Assembly: GCA_041398905.1 (NCBI GenBank) | Contig: JAWKTV010000016.1 | Location: forward strand, 58,894 to 122,893 | From: JAWKTV01 sp041398905 | Lineage (GTDB): Bacteria > Planctomycetota > Planctomycetia > Planctomycetales > Planctomycetaceae | Direction of reading: 5' to 3' | DNA length: 64,000 bases | In this document: piece by piece, positions 1 to 9,209 of the stretch | How positions within the stretch are numbered: the first letter of the stretch is position 1 | How the letters are laid out: each line of letters starts with the position of its first letter | The notes under the pieces: model-generated | The model's database searches: none | What the model was told of the DNA's origin: nothing | Seen by the model: the letters and a program-made list of their open reading frames with translations, nothing else | Position numbers and translations under genes: made by a program

Positions 1-1357
1 GGTCGGAACGTATCCCTGCGGGGTCGTGCCGTTACCGAACAGGTGCTGAGTGTCGACCAGCGTGATACCGGTGTTGAGGTTGGTGTCCGAGTTGTCGTCG
101 CGGGGCTGCACGAAGATGATGTTGAAGGCGGCCCGCTCAGCCGGGGTGAGGGCCATGTACTCGGCGACCGAACCGAACGGATTGTTGACGGTACCGTTCC
201 CGCCGATCCCGGAGTCAGGATCGATGTGCGCGACGCTGATCGCGCGACCGGTCTTGGGGTCGATCTCCTGGAAGAACGACGTGTGGCTGCCGTAGTAAAC
301 ACGGGGCTGGTAGTTGCGGTCGACCGGACGGGTCAGTGACATCACGACCGGATCGGGACGCAGGATGCGCGACGGCCGGCCGTTGGGCAGCCGCACGTTG
401 ACGTTGAAGGACAGGTTGCCTTCGTAGATGTCGTCGTAGGTGGCGCGGACCTGGAAGTCGAGGTCTTCGGTCACCTGCAACTTGGTGCGCCCGCTGATAC
501 CGAACGTGTCATTCACTCCCGAGGCATGCAGGAAGTAGCCGCCCAGGCCGACTTCCGCACCGTACTTGCCCAGGAACGGGATCGGCGTGGAGGCTTCGAG
601 GGCGATATCGCTGACCGGAGCCTCGAAGAGTTCAAAGACCGGTTGAACGATCGAGTTCTGCTGGTAGACGAGCGGCTGGTACGTTTGACGATAGACGTTG
701 CGGCTGTCGCCGAAGGCCAGTTCGCGTTTCGCGGAGCGAAAAGTACCGGCCGACGCTCTCGAACGCGTACCCGAGCCGCATGTAGTCGTCGATGTAGCTG
801 TTGGTATAGTCGAACCAGAACGAATGACCGAAGGTGCGGTCGAGTTCCGGAACATAGCGGCGATGCAGGGCACCCAGGTTGACGCCACCGCGGCCGTTGT
901 TGTCGATCATCACCCGCGGGTTGACCGCGAAGACGTGATAATCACCCCACACGGCGATCGGGATAAGGGCACCGACGTTGGTGTAGCCGTCGGTGAGACC
1001 GGCGATATCCTGGGTGTGGTGCATCAAGTCGAGCTGGACCCGGTGAAGCTCTGAGCGCGATGGTCCGCCCAGCCCCGCGGCGGCGCGGAAGCTCGGATCG
1101 AGCGTGGCACCCGGTGGAGGTGCGTAGCCGCCTCCGAACACATCGGCGGGACCAAAGTTCTGGTAGACCGCCTGTCCGGCTCCCGACGGATCGGCGTACA
1201 TCGGGCCATCGGCCCGGTAGTCGCCATAGGGGCTCCCGCCACTAATCCGGGCTGACCCTGACTGGCCGTCGAACTCGGCGGTCTGCGCGCCAACAGTACC
1301 GGTCGCGAGCACGACCAGCGACAACCAGGCGACGTAAGTCTTCCACAGGCTCTTCAT
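1..1357 (-). CDS. Outer-membrane beta-barrel / beta-helix surface protein, partial, frameshifted
   Basis: The ATG at 1357 begins a signal peptide (MKSLWKTYVAWLSLVV, Ala/Gly before the cleavage site). A region rich in alternating aromatic residues follows (VWGDYHVFAVNPRVMIDNN, FGHSFWFDYTNSYIDDYM), as in the N-terminal barrel of inverse-autotransporter-like proteins. The frame is lost near 739-742, where an AAAA run (TTTT on the coding strand) seems one base too long; dropping one base restores a continuous reading through position 1 (KRELAFGDSRNVYRQ, then TFGISGRTKLQVTEDLDF). The distal part (GTVNNPFGSVAEYMAL, FNIIFVQPRDDN) resembles the start of a right-handed parallel beta-helix. The gene runs off the left edge. 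Outer-membrane location is inferred from composition; the exact family is not certain. Confidence 0.6.
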
Positions 1358-2017
1358 CGATTGCTCCAGCATCCTGCTGACAATCGCCCGGCCGCCTGGG
1401 TTGGCGGCCTGAGCAGACTCCGAATTCGATCCTCGCACGGCGCGGTGCTCGCGCACCCGCCGACGGGCCCCCGGGCGGGTCCGTGTGCGATGGTTCTGCC
1501 GATAGTGGCAGTTATCATGATGTTTCGGCGTTCCGTGCGTATGAAGTTGAGCGGAAACGCCGGTCTGGTAAACCTTGAGGGATAATTGGAACCTGCACTG
1601 GATAGGGGTTGCCCGGTGCGATCGACGGTTCCAGACGCGTTTGGTAGCGAGTTCCCGGCTTTCCGGATGCGGAAGCTGGGCAAGATTGACCGCTCCCGGC
1701 AATTTGTGCGGATTGCCATCGATCCGAGTGCGAGGAATCTGCCGCTCGCGGGGTCCACCGGCCAGGCACCGAGTCGGACAGCCTCCCCACGCTGGACACG
1801 GCTACAGCGCAAGTCCATTCCCACAGACGACCTGCGACGAATCAGCGGGGATCTGGCAGCGTCGGGCGATAGTTCTCAGCAAATCGATGAAAAACTGAGG
1901 AATAAGGCGGCCGGGTTTGGGCTCTCATCTACTGAAGGTCATGCACGGGAATCCACATGGGGGCATTGGCCACCCAACTGCGTGACGCAATAGCGTAAGA
2001 CCCATCGGGAGTTTGCA
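1358..2017. other. Intergenic region, no supported gene
   Basis: This 660-base stretch separates the outer-membrane gene (leftward) from the small lipoprotein gene (rightward), so it should hold both promoters. Open frames here are short and show no recognisable motif. I see no convincing promoter, RNA gene or repeat. Confidence 0.5.
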
Positions 2018-2284
2018 ATGAAGACTCTGTTCTCTCTGTTCACCGCGTTCTGCATGGTCGTCGCCGTCGTCGGCTGCAGCAAGGAAACCGAGACCGCGAC
2101 CGAGAATGCCGCGGGCGCCGCCGCCGGTGCCGCTGAGCACGCCGAGCACGCTGCTGGCGAAGCCGCCGAAGCCGCTGGTGAAGCGACCGAAGCCGCTGGC
2201 GAAGCTGCCGAAGCCGCGACGGAAGCCGCTGGCGAAGCTGCCGAAGCCGCTGTTGAAGCCGCTACTGAAGAAGTCGCCAACTAA
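2018..2284 (+). CDS. Small Ala/Glu-repeat lipoprotein
   Basis: This 88-residue protein has a signal peptide ending in a lipobox (VVAVVGC, Cys at residue 20), so it is probably lipidated and envelope-anchored. The mature part is almost entirely Ala, Glu, Gly and Thr in units like AAGEAAEAAGEATE, which would form a long helix with acidic spacing. A GGGAG lies about 8 bases before the ATG. A strong hairpin terminator follows, so it is probably a single-gene unit. The helical low-complexity body recalls small structural lipoproteins (Lpp-like spacers), but no homology supports a function. Confidence 0.75.
   Translation: MKTLFSLFTAFCMVVAVVGCSKETETATENAAGAAAGAAEHAEHAAGEAAEAAGEATEAAGEAAEAATEAAGEAAEAAVEAATEEVAN
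2150..2275 (+). repeat. Coding GAAGCCGCTGGC-type short repeat
   Basis: The 3' half of the lipoprotein gene consists of imperfect copies of a short Ala-Glu-Ala-rich codon block (for example GCTGGCGAAGCTGCCGAAGC). Such repeats can change copy number by slippage, so the true length may vary between strains or assemblies. Confidence 0.7.
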
Positions 2285-2349
2285 CTCGACTCGACTCGCT
2301 CTGCACGCCGCTCCATGCGGCAGGCAGTCACAGCGACGTCAGATCAGCA

Positions 2350-2386
2350 ACGCCCGATCGAGTACAATCACTCGGTCGGGCGTTTT
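2350..2386 (+). terminator. Rho-independent terminator after the lipoprotein gene
   Basis: An 8-bp perfect stem, ACGCCCGA paired with TCGGGCGT, encloses an 18-base loop and is followed by TTTT. It lies 66 bases after the lipoprotein stop codon. Confidence 0.8.
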
Positions 2387-2476
2387 CTATGCGCCCGTGA
2401 CACTCGCGCGCGGTCCTGCCGGTCGACCGGCGTGCCCGCAATCGCCAGGATCCTCGAACTTGTTTCCTTCGCCTCG

Positions 2477-3878
2477 ATGACTCCCGACCATCAACTTCGT
2501 GCGGACGCGACCGACATCTGGTGGGCAGGGGTCGAGGCGGTGCGCGCGGACCGGATCGTGCGTCAGGCCCTTCAGCCGATTGAAGGCGGCATCCGCATTG
2601 TCGATCGAGACTACCGAACGGACGAGTTTGGCAGGTTGATCGTGGTGGGAGCCGGGAAAGCCGGTGCGGGCATGGTGCGGGGGCTGGAGGAGTCGCTCGC
2701 CCCGTGGTTGCCTCCCGATCGCTGGACCGGCTGGGTCAATGTGCCGGCCGATTGCGTACGGCCGACGATCTCGATTCACCTGCATGCCGGGCGTCCGGCG
2801 GGGGTGAATATCCCCACGGCCGCCGCGGTGGCCGGCACCAACGAGATTCTGCGACTACTCGCCGCAGCCCGCCCGGATGACATTGTCATCGTGCTGTTGT
2901 CCGGTGGCGGCAGTGCGTTGCTCACCGCACCGGCCGTGGGAATCACGCTGGCGGACAAGCAGTCCGTGACGGCATTGCTCTCGGCCCGCGGAGCGAGCAT
3001 TTCCGACCTGAACACCGTCCGCCGCCAGTTGTCACGCGTGAAGGGTGGCAGGCTGCTGGCAGAATGCTCGGCGCGAAATGTGGAAGTGCTGATCGTGTCG
3101 GACGTGATTGGCGATCCGCTGGCGACGATCGCATCAGGGCCCACGGTGCCCGATCCAACGACCGCCCGCGACGCACTCGCCGTCCTGAACGAGTATGTCC
3201 CGGATCGTGCGGCGGTGGCGGAGGGCATCTGGCGGCTGCTGGAGGCGCCGACGTCAGTTGCGAACAAGCCGGACCATCGGCCAGCGGCCGACATGGTGGT
3301 GCCGCAACTGACACGGCACCATGTGCTTGCGAATAACCGCCGCGCCTGTGATGCCGCCGCTCGACGGGCGGCCGAGCTTGGCTATCGCGTGGTCGACGTT
3401 CGCTCTGACGAATCCGGGGTGGCCCGGGAAGTCGGTCAACACCTGGTGCAAAGGGCCCGGGAGATGCAGGCGGGACTGCGGGTCGGGGACCGACCGCTCT
3501 GTGCCATCAGCGGGGGAGAGCCAATTGTCCGGCTCGTCGAGACTGACCTGCCGCGGTTGGGCGGGCGAAATCAGGAGCTGGCGCGCTCGCGGCGATTGTC
3601 GCGGCCGAGTCGGCCGACCTCACGGGAATCGCCCTGCTTTCCGGCGGTACGGATGGTGAAGACGGCCGACCGATGCCGCCGGCGGCTTCGCGGATCAGCA
3701 GGTACTTGGGACGATTGGGCAATTAGGGCTGGACGCCCGGGCAGCTCTTGCAATTAATGATGCCAATACGCTCCTGGGCCGGGCCAACGGCTTGTTCCGC
3801 ACCGGCCCAACCCACACAAATGTGATGGATGTGCGGGTACTACTGGTGACCCCGCTCGTAGGGGCATCGGGCGGATAA
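2477..3878 (+). CDS. Glycerate 2-kinase (DUF4147/MOFRL family), frameshifted
   Basis: This family phosphorylates D-glycerate with ATP to 2-phosphoglycerate in the cytoplasm. The ATG at 2477 gives MTPDHQLRADATDIWWAG. The N-terminal DUF4147 domain shows the Gly-rich VVGAGKAGAGM and the LLSGGGSALLTAP motif (near 2900-2920), then LNTVRRQLSRVKGGRL. The C-terminal MOFRL part (GGRNQELA, GGTDGEDG, NDANTLLGRANGLF, GPTHTNVMDV) is present but needs two frame changes, near 3585 and near 3665; with them the reading ends at the TAA of 3876-3878. All expected blocks are there, so the lesions may be sequencing indels. No Shine-Dalgarno is visible before 2477. Confidence 0.8.
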
Positions 3879-4077
3879 CAGTGGTGGGCCGGTCCGACTG
3901 TCCGATGGTCGATCGCAGCAGACATTGACTGGTTTGCGGCCTCTCGCGAGTCTGGATTTTCGGGGGGGACGAGTTCCCCGGAAAGGGCTATCATCTCCGA
4001 AATCTGCCGCGTGCGCTTTGGACCGGGTATGTCCCGTTACTTCCTCGATCCACGGATCGACAACGTGATTGAGTCCC

Positions 4078-6276
4078 ATGCAAGAAGACGACGTTCCCCC
4101 CGGCGCGCCAGTCAATCAGCCGACAGATCTCCATGCGGAGTCGAGTTCTGCGGCTTGGGTCATTGAACAACTGGAGATCGAGGCCGGGCAACCCTCGGAC
4201 CGGTCTCGCATTCGCCGTGCCGTTGATGAGTCCTTCAACGCCTGGCCCGGCGATCCGGCGACGCGCTGGTGGCGGTGGGTAGCTGAGTCGGGTGAGAGCC
4301 TGGGCTTGCGCTCCCGGCCCGTCGATTGCACGATGGAGCAACTGTTCGAGATCGCACAGGAAGGGGGCCGGTTGATCATCCGGCTACCCTCCTCGGGTGA
4401 CTGGTACGGCATCGCGGCGAACAAGGGCCGCAAGGTGCTGCTGGTGCATCCGCTGTCGTCCACAACCAGACAATGGTTGACGTACCGCCAACTGCGCCGC
4501 GAACTACAGCTCAATTCTGATCGCGACATCTGCCGCTGCATCGTGCTGGAACCGCAATTGAGCGGCAAACTCGCGATCGAAGAGCACGCGGAGCATCCTT
4601 CTCCACTGGCCCGCGCCTGGGGGCTGCTCAGCCCCGAACGCGGCGACATCAACATCGTCATTCTGTTCGCGCTGGTCAGCGGTATTCTCGCCCTCGCCAC
4701 ACCGTTGGCGATCGAGGCGCTGGTCAGCACCGTCACTTTCGGCCGCATGTTGCAGCCCGTGGTGATCCTGTCGTTGCTGCTGTTCGTGTTCCTGGCGTTT
4801 CAGGCGGCCATCCGCGGCCTGCAGACCTACGTCGCGGAACTCATCCAGCGGAGGCTCATTGCCCGCGTTGCGATGGACCTCTCCTATCGTCTCCCTCGCG
4901 CGAGGATGGAGCCGGTTGAGGGGCATTCGATGCGCGAACTGGTCAACCGGTTCTTCGACATCGTCACCGTGCAAAAAGTCACGTCGTCCTTCCTCCTCGA
5001 TGGCATCTCCGTCACCGTCAACACGCTGGTGGGCATGGCGGTGCTCGGCTTCTACCACCCGTGGCTGCTCGGGTTCGACATCGTGCTGATCGGGGCGATC
5101 GCGTTCGTGACACTGGTGCTCGGCCGGGGTGCGGTCGCGACCAGCATCAAAGAGTCGAAATGCAAGTACCAGATGCAGGCGTGGCTGGAAGACCTGGCCG
5201 ACTGCCCGGTCGCGTTTCGGTACGATGGAGCGAGCCAGTTCGCGCTGGGACGGACCGACAGACATGTCTACGAGTACCTCACCGCTCGCCGCAAGCACTT
5301 CGGCATCCTCTTGCGGCAGATCCTCACGGCACTTGGCATCCAGGCGTTGGCCAGTACAACGCTGCTCGGGCTGGGGGGCTGGCTCGTGATCTCCGGTCAA
5401 TTGACCCTGGGCCAGCTCGTGGCCGCCGAGTTGATCGTGACCGTTATCGTCGGTTCGTTCGCCAAGCTCGGCAAGCACATGGAGAGCTACTACGACCTGA
5501 TGGCGTCGGTCGACAAACTGGGATACTTGTTCGATCTGAAGATGGAACGCCAGGACGGATTGCTGACGATCCAGAGCCAGCGGCCGGCCCAGTGCGAGGT
5601 TCGCGGCCTCGTCTACCCACTCCCCAGCGGTCGTAACGTGCTGGATGGTGTGAACCTGGTGATCGGCAGCGGTGAACGGATCGCCTTGACCGGAGTCAGC
5701 GGCAGCGGCAAGAGCGTCCTGTTCGACCTTCTGTACGGCCTGCGCACGCCGGAGCGGGGACATGTCCAGATCGACGGCATCGACCCGCGCGAACTGCGGC
5801 CCGACACACTGCGGCGGGCCGTCATGCTCGTCCGCAAGATCGAACTCTTCGAGGGCACCATCGCCGAGAACGTCCACCTTGAACGTCCCGAAGTCTCCTC
5901 CGCCGAGGTCCGGTCCGCGCTCGAGGAAGTGGGGTTGCTCAACGACATCCTGGCGTTGCCCGACGGACTGCATACCAGCATCAACAGCACCGGACATCCC
6001 CTGAGTCTCAACCAGCAGCGACAACTGATGCTGGCCCGGGCGATCGCCGGTCGGCCGACGTTGCTGCTCATCGACGGCCTGATCGACGCGCTGCCCGACC
6101 GGGAAGGCGAGGAGATACTCGCCCGCATCTGTGACCCGACTCAGCCCTGGACGTTGATCCTGATCACCGGCCGATCTCGATTCGAGAAGTATGTCAATCG
6201 AGTCATCCGACTCGAACGATCTGGACCGGATGCGCTTGGACCGTCCCTTGATTACGTGGAGGCGACACATGGCTGA
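4078..6276 (+). CDS. ABC transporter, fused membrane/ATPase protein with degenerate ATPase motifs
   Basis: An exporter-type half transporter of about 732 residues; an ATG three codons upstream (4069) is the alternative start. Residues 1-180 form a soluble domain I cannot assign (a degenerate C39-like domain is possible). Hydrophobic segments of an ABC transmembrane domain cover about 190-475. The nucleotide-binding domain covers about 505-715. Walker A is intact (GVSGSGKS, residues 539-546). The signature reads LSLNQQRQ instead of LSGGQ, the catalytic Glu after Walker B is Gly (LLLIDGLID, residue 667), and the switch His is Gly (LILITGRSR, residue 698). The stop overlaps the start of an HlyD-type adaptor, so the two should work together in export across the inner membrane. 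No TolC-like gene is nearby. Confidence 0.85.
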   Translation: MQEDDVPPGAPVNQPTDLHAESSSAAWVIEQLEIEAGQPSDRSRIRRAVDESFNAWPGDPATRWWRWVAESGESLGLRSRPVDCTMEQLFEIAQEGGRLIIRLPSSGDWYGIAANKGRKVLLVHPLSSTTRQWLTYRQLRRELQLNSDRDICRCIVLEPQLSGKLAIEEHAEHPSPLARAWGLLSPERGDINIVILFALVSGILALATPLAIEALVSTVTFGRMLQPVVILSLLLFVFLAFQAAIRGLQTYVAELIQRRLIARVAMDLSYRLPRARMEPVEGHSMRELVNRFFDIVTVQKVTSSFLLDGISVTVNTLVGMAVLGFYHPWLLGFDIVLIGAIAFVTLVLGRGAVATSIKESKCKYQMQAWLEDLADCPVAFRYDGASQFALGRTDRHVYEYLTARRKHFGILLRQILTALGIQALASTTLLGLGGWLVISGQLTLGQLVAAELIVTVIVGSFAKLGKHMESYYDLMASVDKLGYLFDLKMERQDGLLTIQSQRPAQCEVRGLVYPLPSGRNVLDGVNLVIGSGERIALTGVSGSGKSVLFDLLYGLRTPERGHVQIDGIDPRELRPDTLRRAVMLVRKIELFEGTIAENVHLERPEVSSAEVRSALEEVGLLNDILALPDGLHTSINSTGHPLSLNQQRQLMLARAIAGRPTLLLIDGLIDALPDREGEEILARICDPTQPWTLILITGRSRFEKYVNRVIRLERSGPDALGPSLDYVEATHG

Positions 6277-7756
6277 GCGAAACGCAACGAACGAACTCGA
6301 CCATCTCAGCCCGGGCAGAGCGCACGCCAAGACGATGCTCGCGCCGATCGCGTACAGCGAGGCGGCGATGCCCGCGCTGCGGCTCGCCAGGTCGTCACGC
6401 TTCGCGCGGCGGATCGCCAGGTTCCTGTTTGTCCTGCTCGTCGTCACCATCTTGATGATGGCGTTCGCCCCGTGGCAGCAGTCGGTCAAGGGGACCGGCA
6501 ATGTCGTCGCCTTCGCTCCGCTGGAGCGACAGCAGGTGATCGAAGCGCTCATCAAGGGACGCATCCACCGCTGGGGAGAGGGTATCTTCGAGAACGCGGC
6601 GGTGACCAAGGGGCAGTTGATCGTCGAGATTCGCGATCTCGATGACGAATATGCCGCCCGGCTGCAGCAGCAGCTCGAACACACACAGGAGACCGTCACC
6701 GCCGCCCGCACACAGATCCGGACGGCCCAGGAATCGCAGGACGCCGCGAAGCGGCTGGTCGATGTCTACGCCCGGCAAGAGCAGACGTACATCCAGGTCA
6801 AAGCCGACATCACCGCGGCGCAGGACGCATACGTTTCGGCCGCCACCGAGAAGCTGGAATCGGTTCGCGAACAACTCGCCATCGAAGAAGCTGCGGTGCC
6901 CCAATTGCAGCAGGAGTATGACCGGCTGGAGTCGCTGCATCGCAGCGGCAACATCGCGCTGCAGAAGGTCCAGGAGGTTCAGGCGAAACTCGTCGCAGCC
7001 GAGTCGAAGGTGCGCAAAGCCGAGGCCGACATCCTGGTTGCCACCCAGGAACTGGCGGGCAAGAAGAAAGATCGAGAGGCCTATATCCAGAAGGCTCAAG
7101 TCGATATCGACTACGCGCATGGCCTGTACCAGAAGGCGCTCAGCGACGCCTCGAAGGCCGAAGGCGACATCGCGAAGGCCGAAGGAGAACTCGCAAAGGC
7201 CGAGAAGGAACTCCGCGAAATGGAACGGAAGGTCGCGACCCAGTCGAACCAGTTGCTAAGGGCACCCATGGACGGCATCGTCGTCCAGATCAACCCGAAT
7301 GCCGGCGCAGCGGTCCTCAAGGAAGGCGACCCGATTTGCACCATCGTCCCCGAAACCACCGACCGCGCGGTTCAGGTCTGGCTGAGGGGGAACGATACTC
7401 CTCTTGTCCGACCCGGCCAGCATGTCCGGCTGCAGTTTGAAGGTTGGCCCGCCGTGCAGTTCTCCGGCTGGCCCTCGGTCGCGGTCGGCACGTTCGGCGG
7501 CGAAGTCATCTCCGTCGACGCGACGGACGACGGCAAGGGCAAGTTCCGTGTCCTTGTCCGTCCGGACGAGACCGATCAGCCTTGGCCGGACGAACGCTTC
7601 CTGCGGCAGGGAGTCCGCGCCAACGGCTGGGTACTCCTCGAGACCGTCCCGCTGTGGTGGGAAGTCTGGCGACAGCTCAACAGCTTCCCGCCGGTCCTCA
7701 CTCCGGAAGAAGAGGACAAGGAAACCAAGTCCAAGCCGCCGAAGCCGCCAAAATAG
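6269..7756 (+). CDS. HlyD-family membrane-fusion (periplasmic adaptor) protein
   Basis: The ATG at 6269 overlaps the end of the ABC transporter gene by 8 bases, implying translational coupling. About 495 residues: one N-terminal transmembrane segment (FLFVLLVVTILMMAFAP), a first lipoyl/beta-barrel half (GTGNVVAFAPLERQQVIEAL), a long alpha-helical coiled-coil hairpin rich in Ala, Glu, Lys and Gln (about residues 130-330), and a second lipoyl half (LRAPMDGIVVQINPNAGAAV) followed by a beta-barrel domain. The C-terminus is Lys/Pro rich. It is typical of type I secretion or peptide export adaptors; the substrate is unknown. Confidence 0.88.
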   Translation: MAERNATNELDHLSPGRAHAKTMLAPIAYSEAAMPALRLARSSRFARRIARFLFVLLVVTILMMAFAPWQQSVKGTGNVVAFAPLERQQVIEALIKGRIHRWGEGIFENAAVTKGQLIVEIRDLDDEYAARLQQQLEHTQETVTAARTQIRTAQESQDAAKRLVDVYARQEQTYIQVKADITAAQDAYVSAATEKLESVREQLAIEEAAVPQLQQEYDRLESLHRSGNIALQKVQEVQAKLVAAESKVRKAEADILVATQELAGKKKDREAYIQKAQVDIDYAHGLYQKALSDASKAEGDIAKAEGELAKAEKELREMERKVATQSNQLLRAPMDGIVVQINPNAGAAVLKEGDPICTIVPETTDRAVQVWLRGNDTPLVRPGQHVRLQFEGWPAVQFSGWPSVAVGTFGGEVISVDATDDGKGKFRVLVRPDETDQPWPDERFLRQGVRANGWVLLETVPLWWEVWRQLNSFPPVLTPEEEDKETKSKPPKPPK

Positions 7757-7774
7757 CCCAAGTCGGAAACCAGC

Positions 7775-7806
7775 GGGCGACGGAGCGCACCAGCTCTCCG
7801 CCGCCC
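7775..7806 (+). terminator. Possible hairpin terminator without U-tract after the HlyD gene
   Basis: GGGCGACGGAG pairs with CTCCGCCGCCC (one mismatch) around a 10-base loop, 19 bases after the HlyD stop codon. No T-run follows, so it may only stabilise the mRNA end. Confidence 0.35.
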
Positions 7807-8150
7807 GCGGCCCGCCACACGCCGCCGCCGACGTCCCCGGTGCGAGACAAAGTCGCTCGTCCCGACGGCCGCTCGCCTTTTGGCTGCCTTCACGCCAGCT
7901 TAGTTGTCGATCAATGAGAGGCGTTGGGACGTGTGGGCCGTCGGCTCGCTCGGTTTTTCGGAGTACTGTTGGTGACCGGCACCGCAGATCCTGCCCGTCG
8001 CTCCGACCGAACCTCCACCGTTTCGACGCCGCCAACCGTCAAGCGGCGTAGATTTCTTTGCCCGGCTCGCGTTCGTTTGGTTAGACTCAATGTGCGAAGA
8101 TGTTCGCGTCTCCGCTGCTCGTCGACCGCCTGTCTGACTGGGATTGTCCG
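7807..8150. other. Intergenic region, no supported gene
   Basis: This 344-base stretch precedes the EF-hand gene and should contain its promoter. I see no recognisable coding segment or RNA. Confidence 0.4.
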
Positions 8151-9209
8151 ATGCGTCTTGATTACCGCACCATCTTCGCCGGTCTGCTCATCATTCTGGG
8201 GAGCGGACTCTCTGCAGACGCTCAGGGCTTCCGCCGGCCGGACCCCGATCAGATTTTCGGCTTCATGGACCGCAATGGCAACGGGCGACTCGAACCGGAC
8301 GAGATCGAGAACTCCCGCGGACCCATGAAAGAACGGCTCCAGCAGGCCGGAGTCGATTATTCGCGTGGGCTCGACAAGGATGACTTCGTCCGCACGATGG
8401 AGCAGGCGCGTGCTGAGGAGGGTGAGAGCGAAAGCGGCGGTCGCGGTGACTTCGGCGGTCGTGGATTTGGTGATCGTGGTGACGACGGCGGAAGCCGGGG
8501 CGGCTGGGGTGACCGTGGCAGTTGGGGAGACCGCGGCCGCGGTGACGACCGGAGCAGCGGGGGAGACCGTGGACGCGGTGATGACCGGGGCAGCTCACGC
8601 GGTGGCCCACAACCCGCACCCAAGGTGACCGTGCGCATCCCGCTGCAAAACGAATTCGTGATCGGCGACCTCAACCAGGACGGGCAGATCACCTTCGCCG
8701 AATGGCGCGACTGGAAGGGACGCGGGCTCCTCAACGAGTTCAAGCAGTTCGACCTGAATAGCGATGGCTTCATCACTCCAGCCGAAATCCTGCGCGCGGG
8801 GCAGATGCCGCCGGAGGCGGCGGCCCCCGCCATTGCGGCGACGAATTCGCCGCCAGCCCAGACTGCTGACGACGAACGTGAGGCACGCGGACGTGAGGAT
8901 GAATCCGGTTCGGATCGTGACCAGGTGCGGCCCACCTCGGGGAAGACCACCGTCCCGTCCATCGCCACCGCGCAGCCCGCCGCGACGGACTCCACTCCGA
9001 TCAACGATTCGGACCCGAATACCCGCCGATACCGCAGCTACTTCAAACTGCTCGATCGCAACTCCGACGGAAAGGTGGACCTGTCCGAGTGGGAGAAGGG
9101 GGAGAACACACGCCGCAAGTTCAACGATGCCGGAATCAAGATCGAAGAAATGGACAGCGACGCCTTTATCCGCGGCTTCATGCGTGTGGACGCCAACGGT
9201 CGGTCATGA
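8151..9209 (+). CDS. Secreted EF-hand protein with Gly/Arg/Asp-rich linker
   Basis: The start is placed at the ATG at 8151 because a signal peptide follows at once (MRLDYRTIFAGLLIILGSGL, cleavage near ADA-Q). Four EF-hand-like loops are visible: DRNGNGRLEPDE, DLNQDGQITFAE, DLNSDGFITPAE and DRNSDGKVDLSE, each with Asp at positions 1, 3 and 5 and an acidic residue at 12. Between the first and second lies a low-complexity stretch of Gly, Arg, Asp and Ser (about residues 90-155). It likely binds calcium outside the cytoplasm. The stop overlaps the next start (ATGA), so sua5 may be translationally coupled to it. Confidence 0.8.
   Translation: MRLDYRTIFAGLLIILGSGLSADAQGFRRPDPDQIFGFMDRNGNGRLEPDEIENSRGPMKERLQQAGVDYSRGLDKDDFVRTMEQARAEEGESESGGRGDFGGRGFGDRGDDGGSRGGWGDRGSWGDRGRGDDRSSGGDRGRGDDRGSSRGGPQPAPKVTVRIPLQNEFVIGDLNQDGQITFAEWRDWKGRGLLNEFKQFDLNSDGFITPAEILRAGQMPPEAAAPAIAATNSPPAQTADDEREARGREDESGSDRDQVRPTSGKTTVPSIATAQPAATDSTPINDSDPNTRRYRSYFKLLDRNSDGKVDLSEWEKGENTRRKFNDAGIKIEEMDSDAFIRGFMRVDANGRS

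Noticed and set aside
2150..2275. Tandem short repeats resembling a CRISPR-like array
   Set aside because: They are coding Ala/Glu codon repeats without spacers of constant length.
4504..6711. Long open frame of 735 codons on the minus strand
   Set aside because: It lies opposite the ABC transporter and HlyD genes, is rich in His, Arg and Gln in antisense-like patterns and has no motif. Long antisense frames are common in GC-rich coding DNA.
4078..7756. The ABC/HlyD pair as a complete type I secretion system
   Set aside because: No outer-membrane TolC-like gene or obvious substrate with a C-terminal repeat signal is adjacent.
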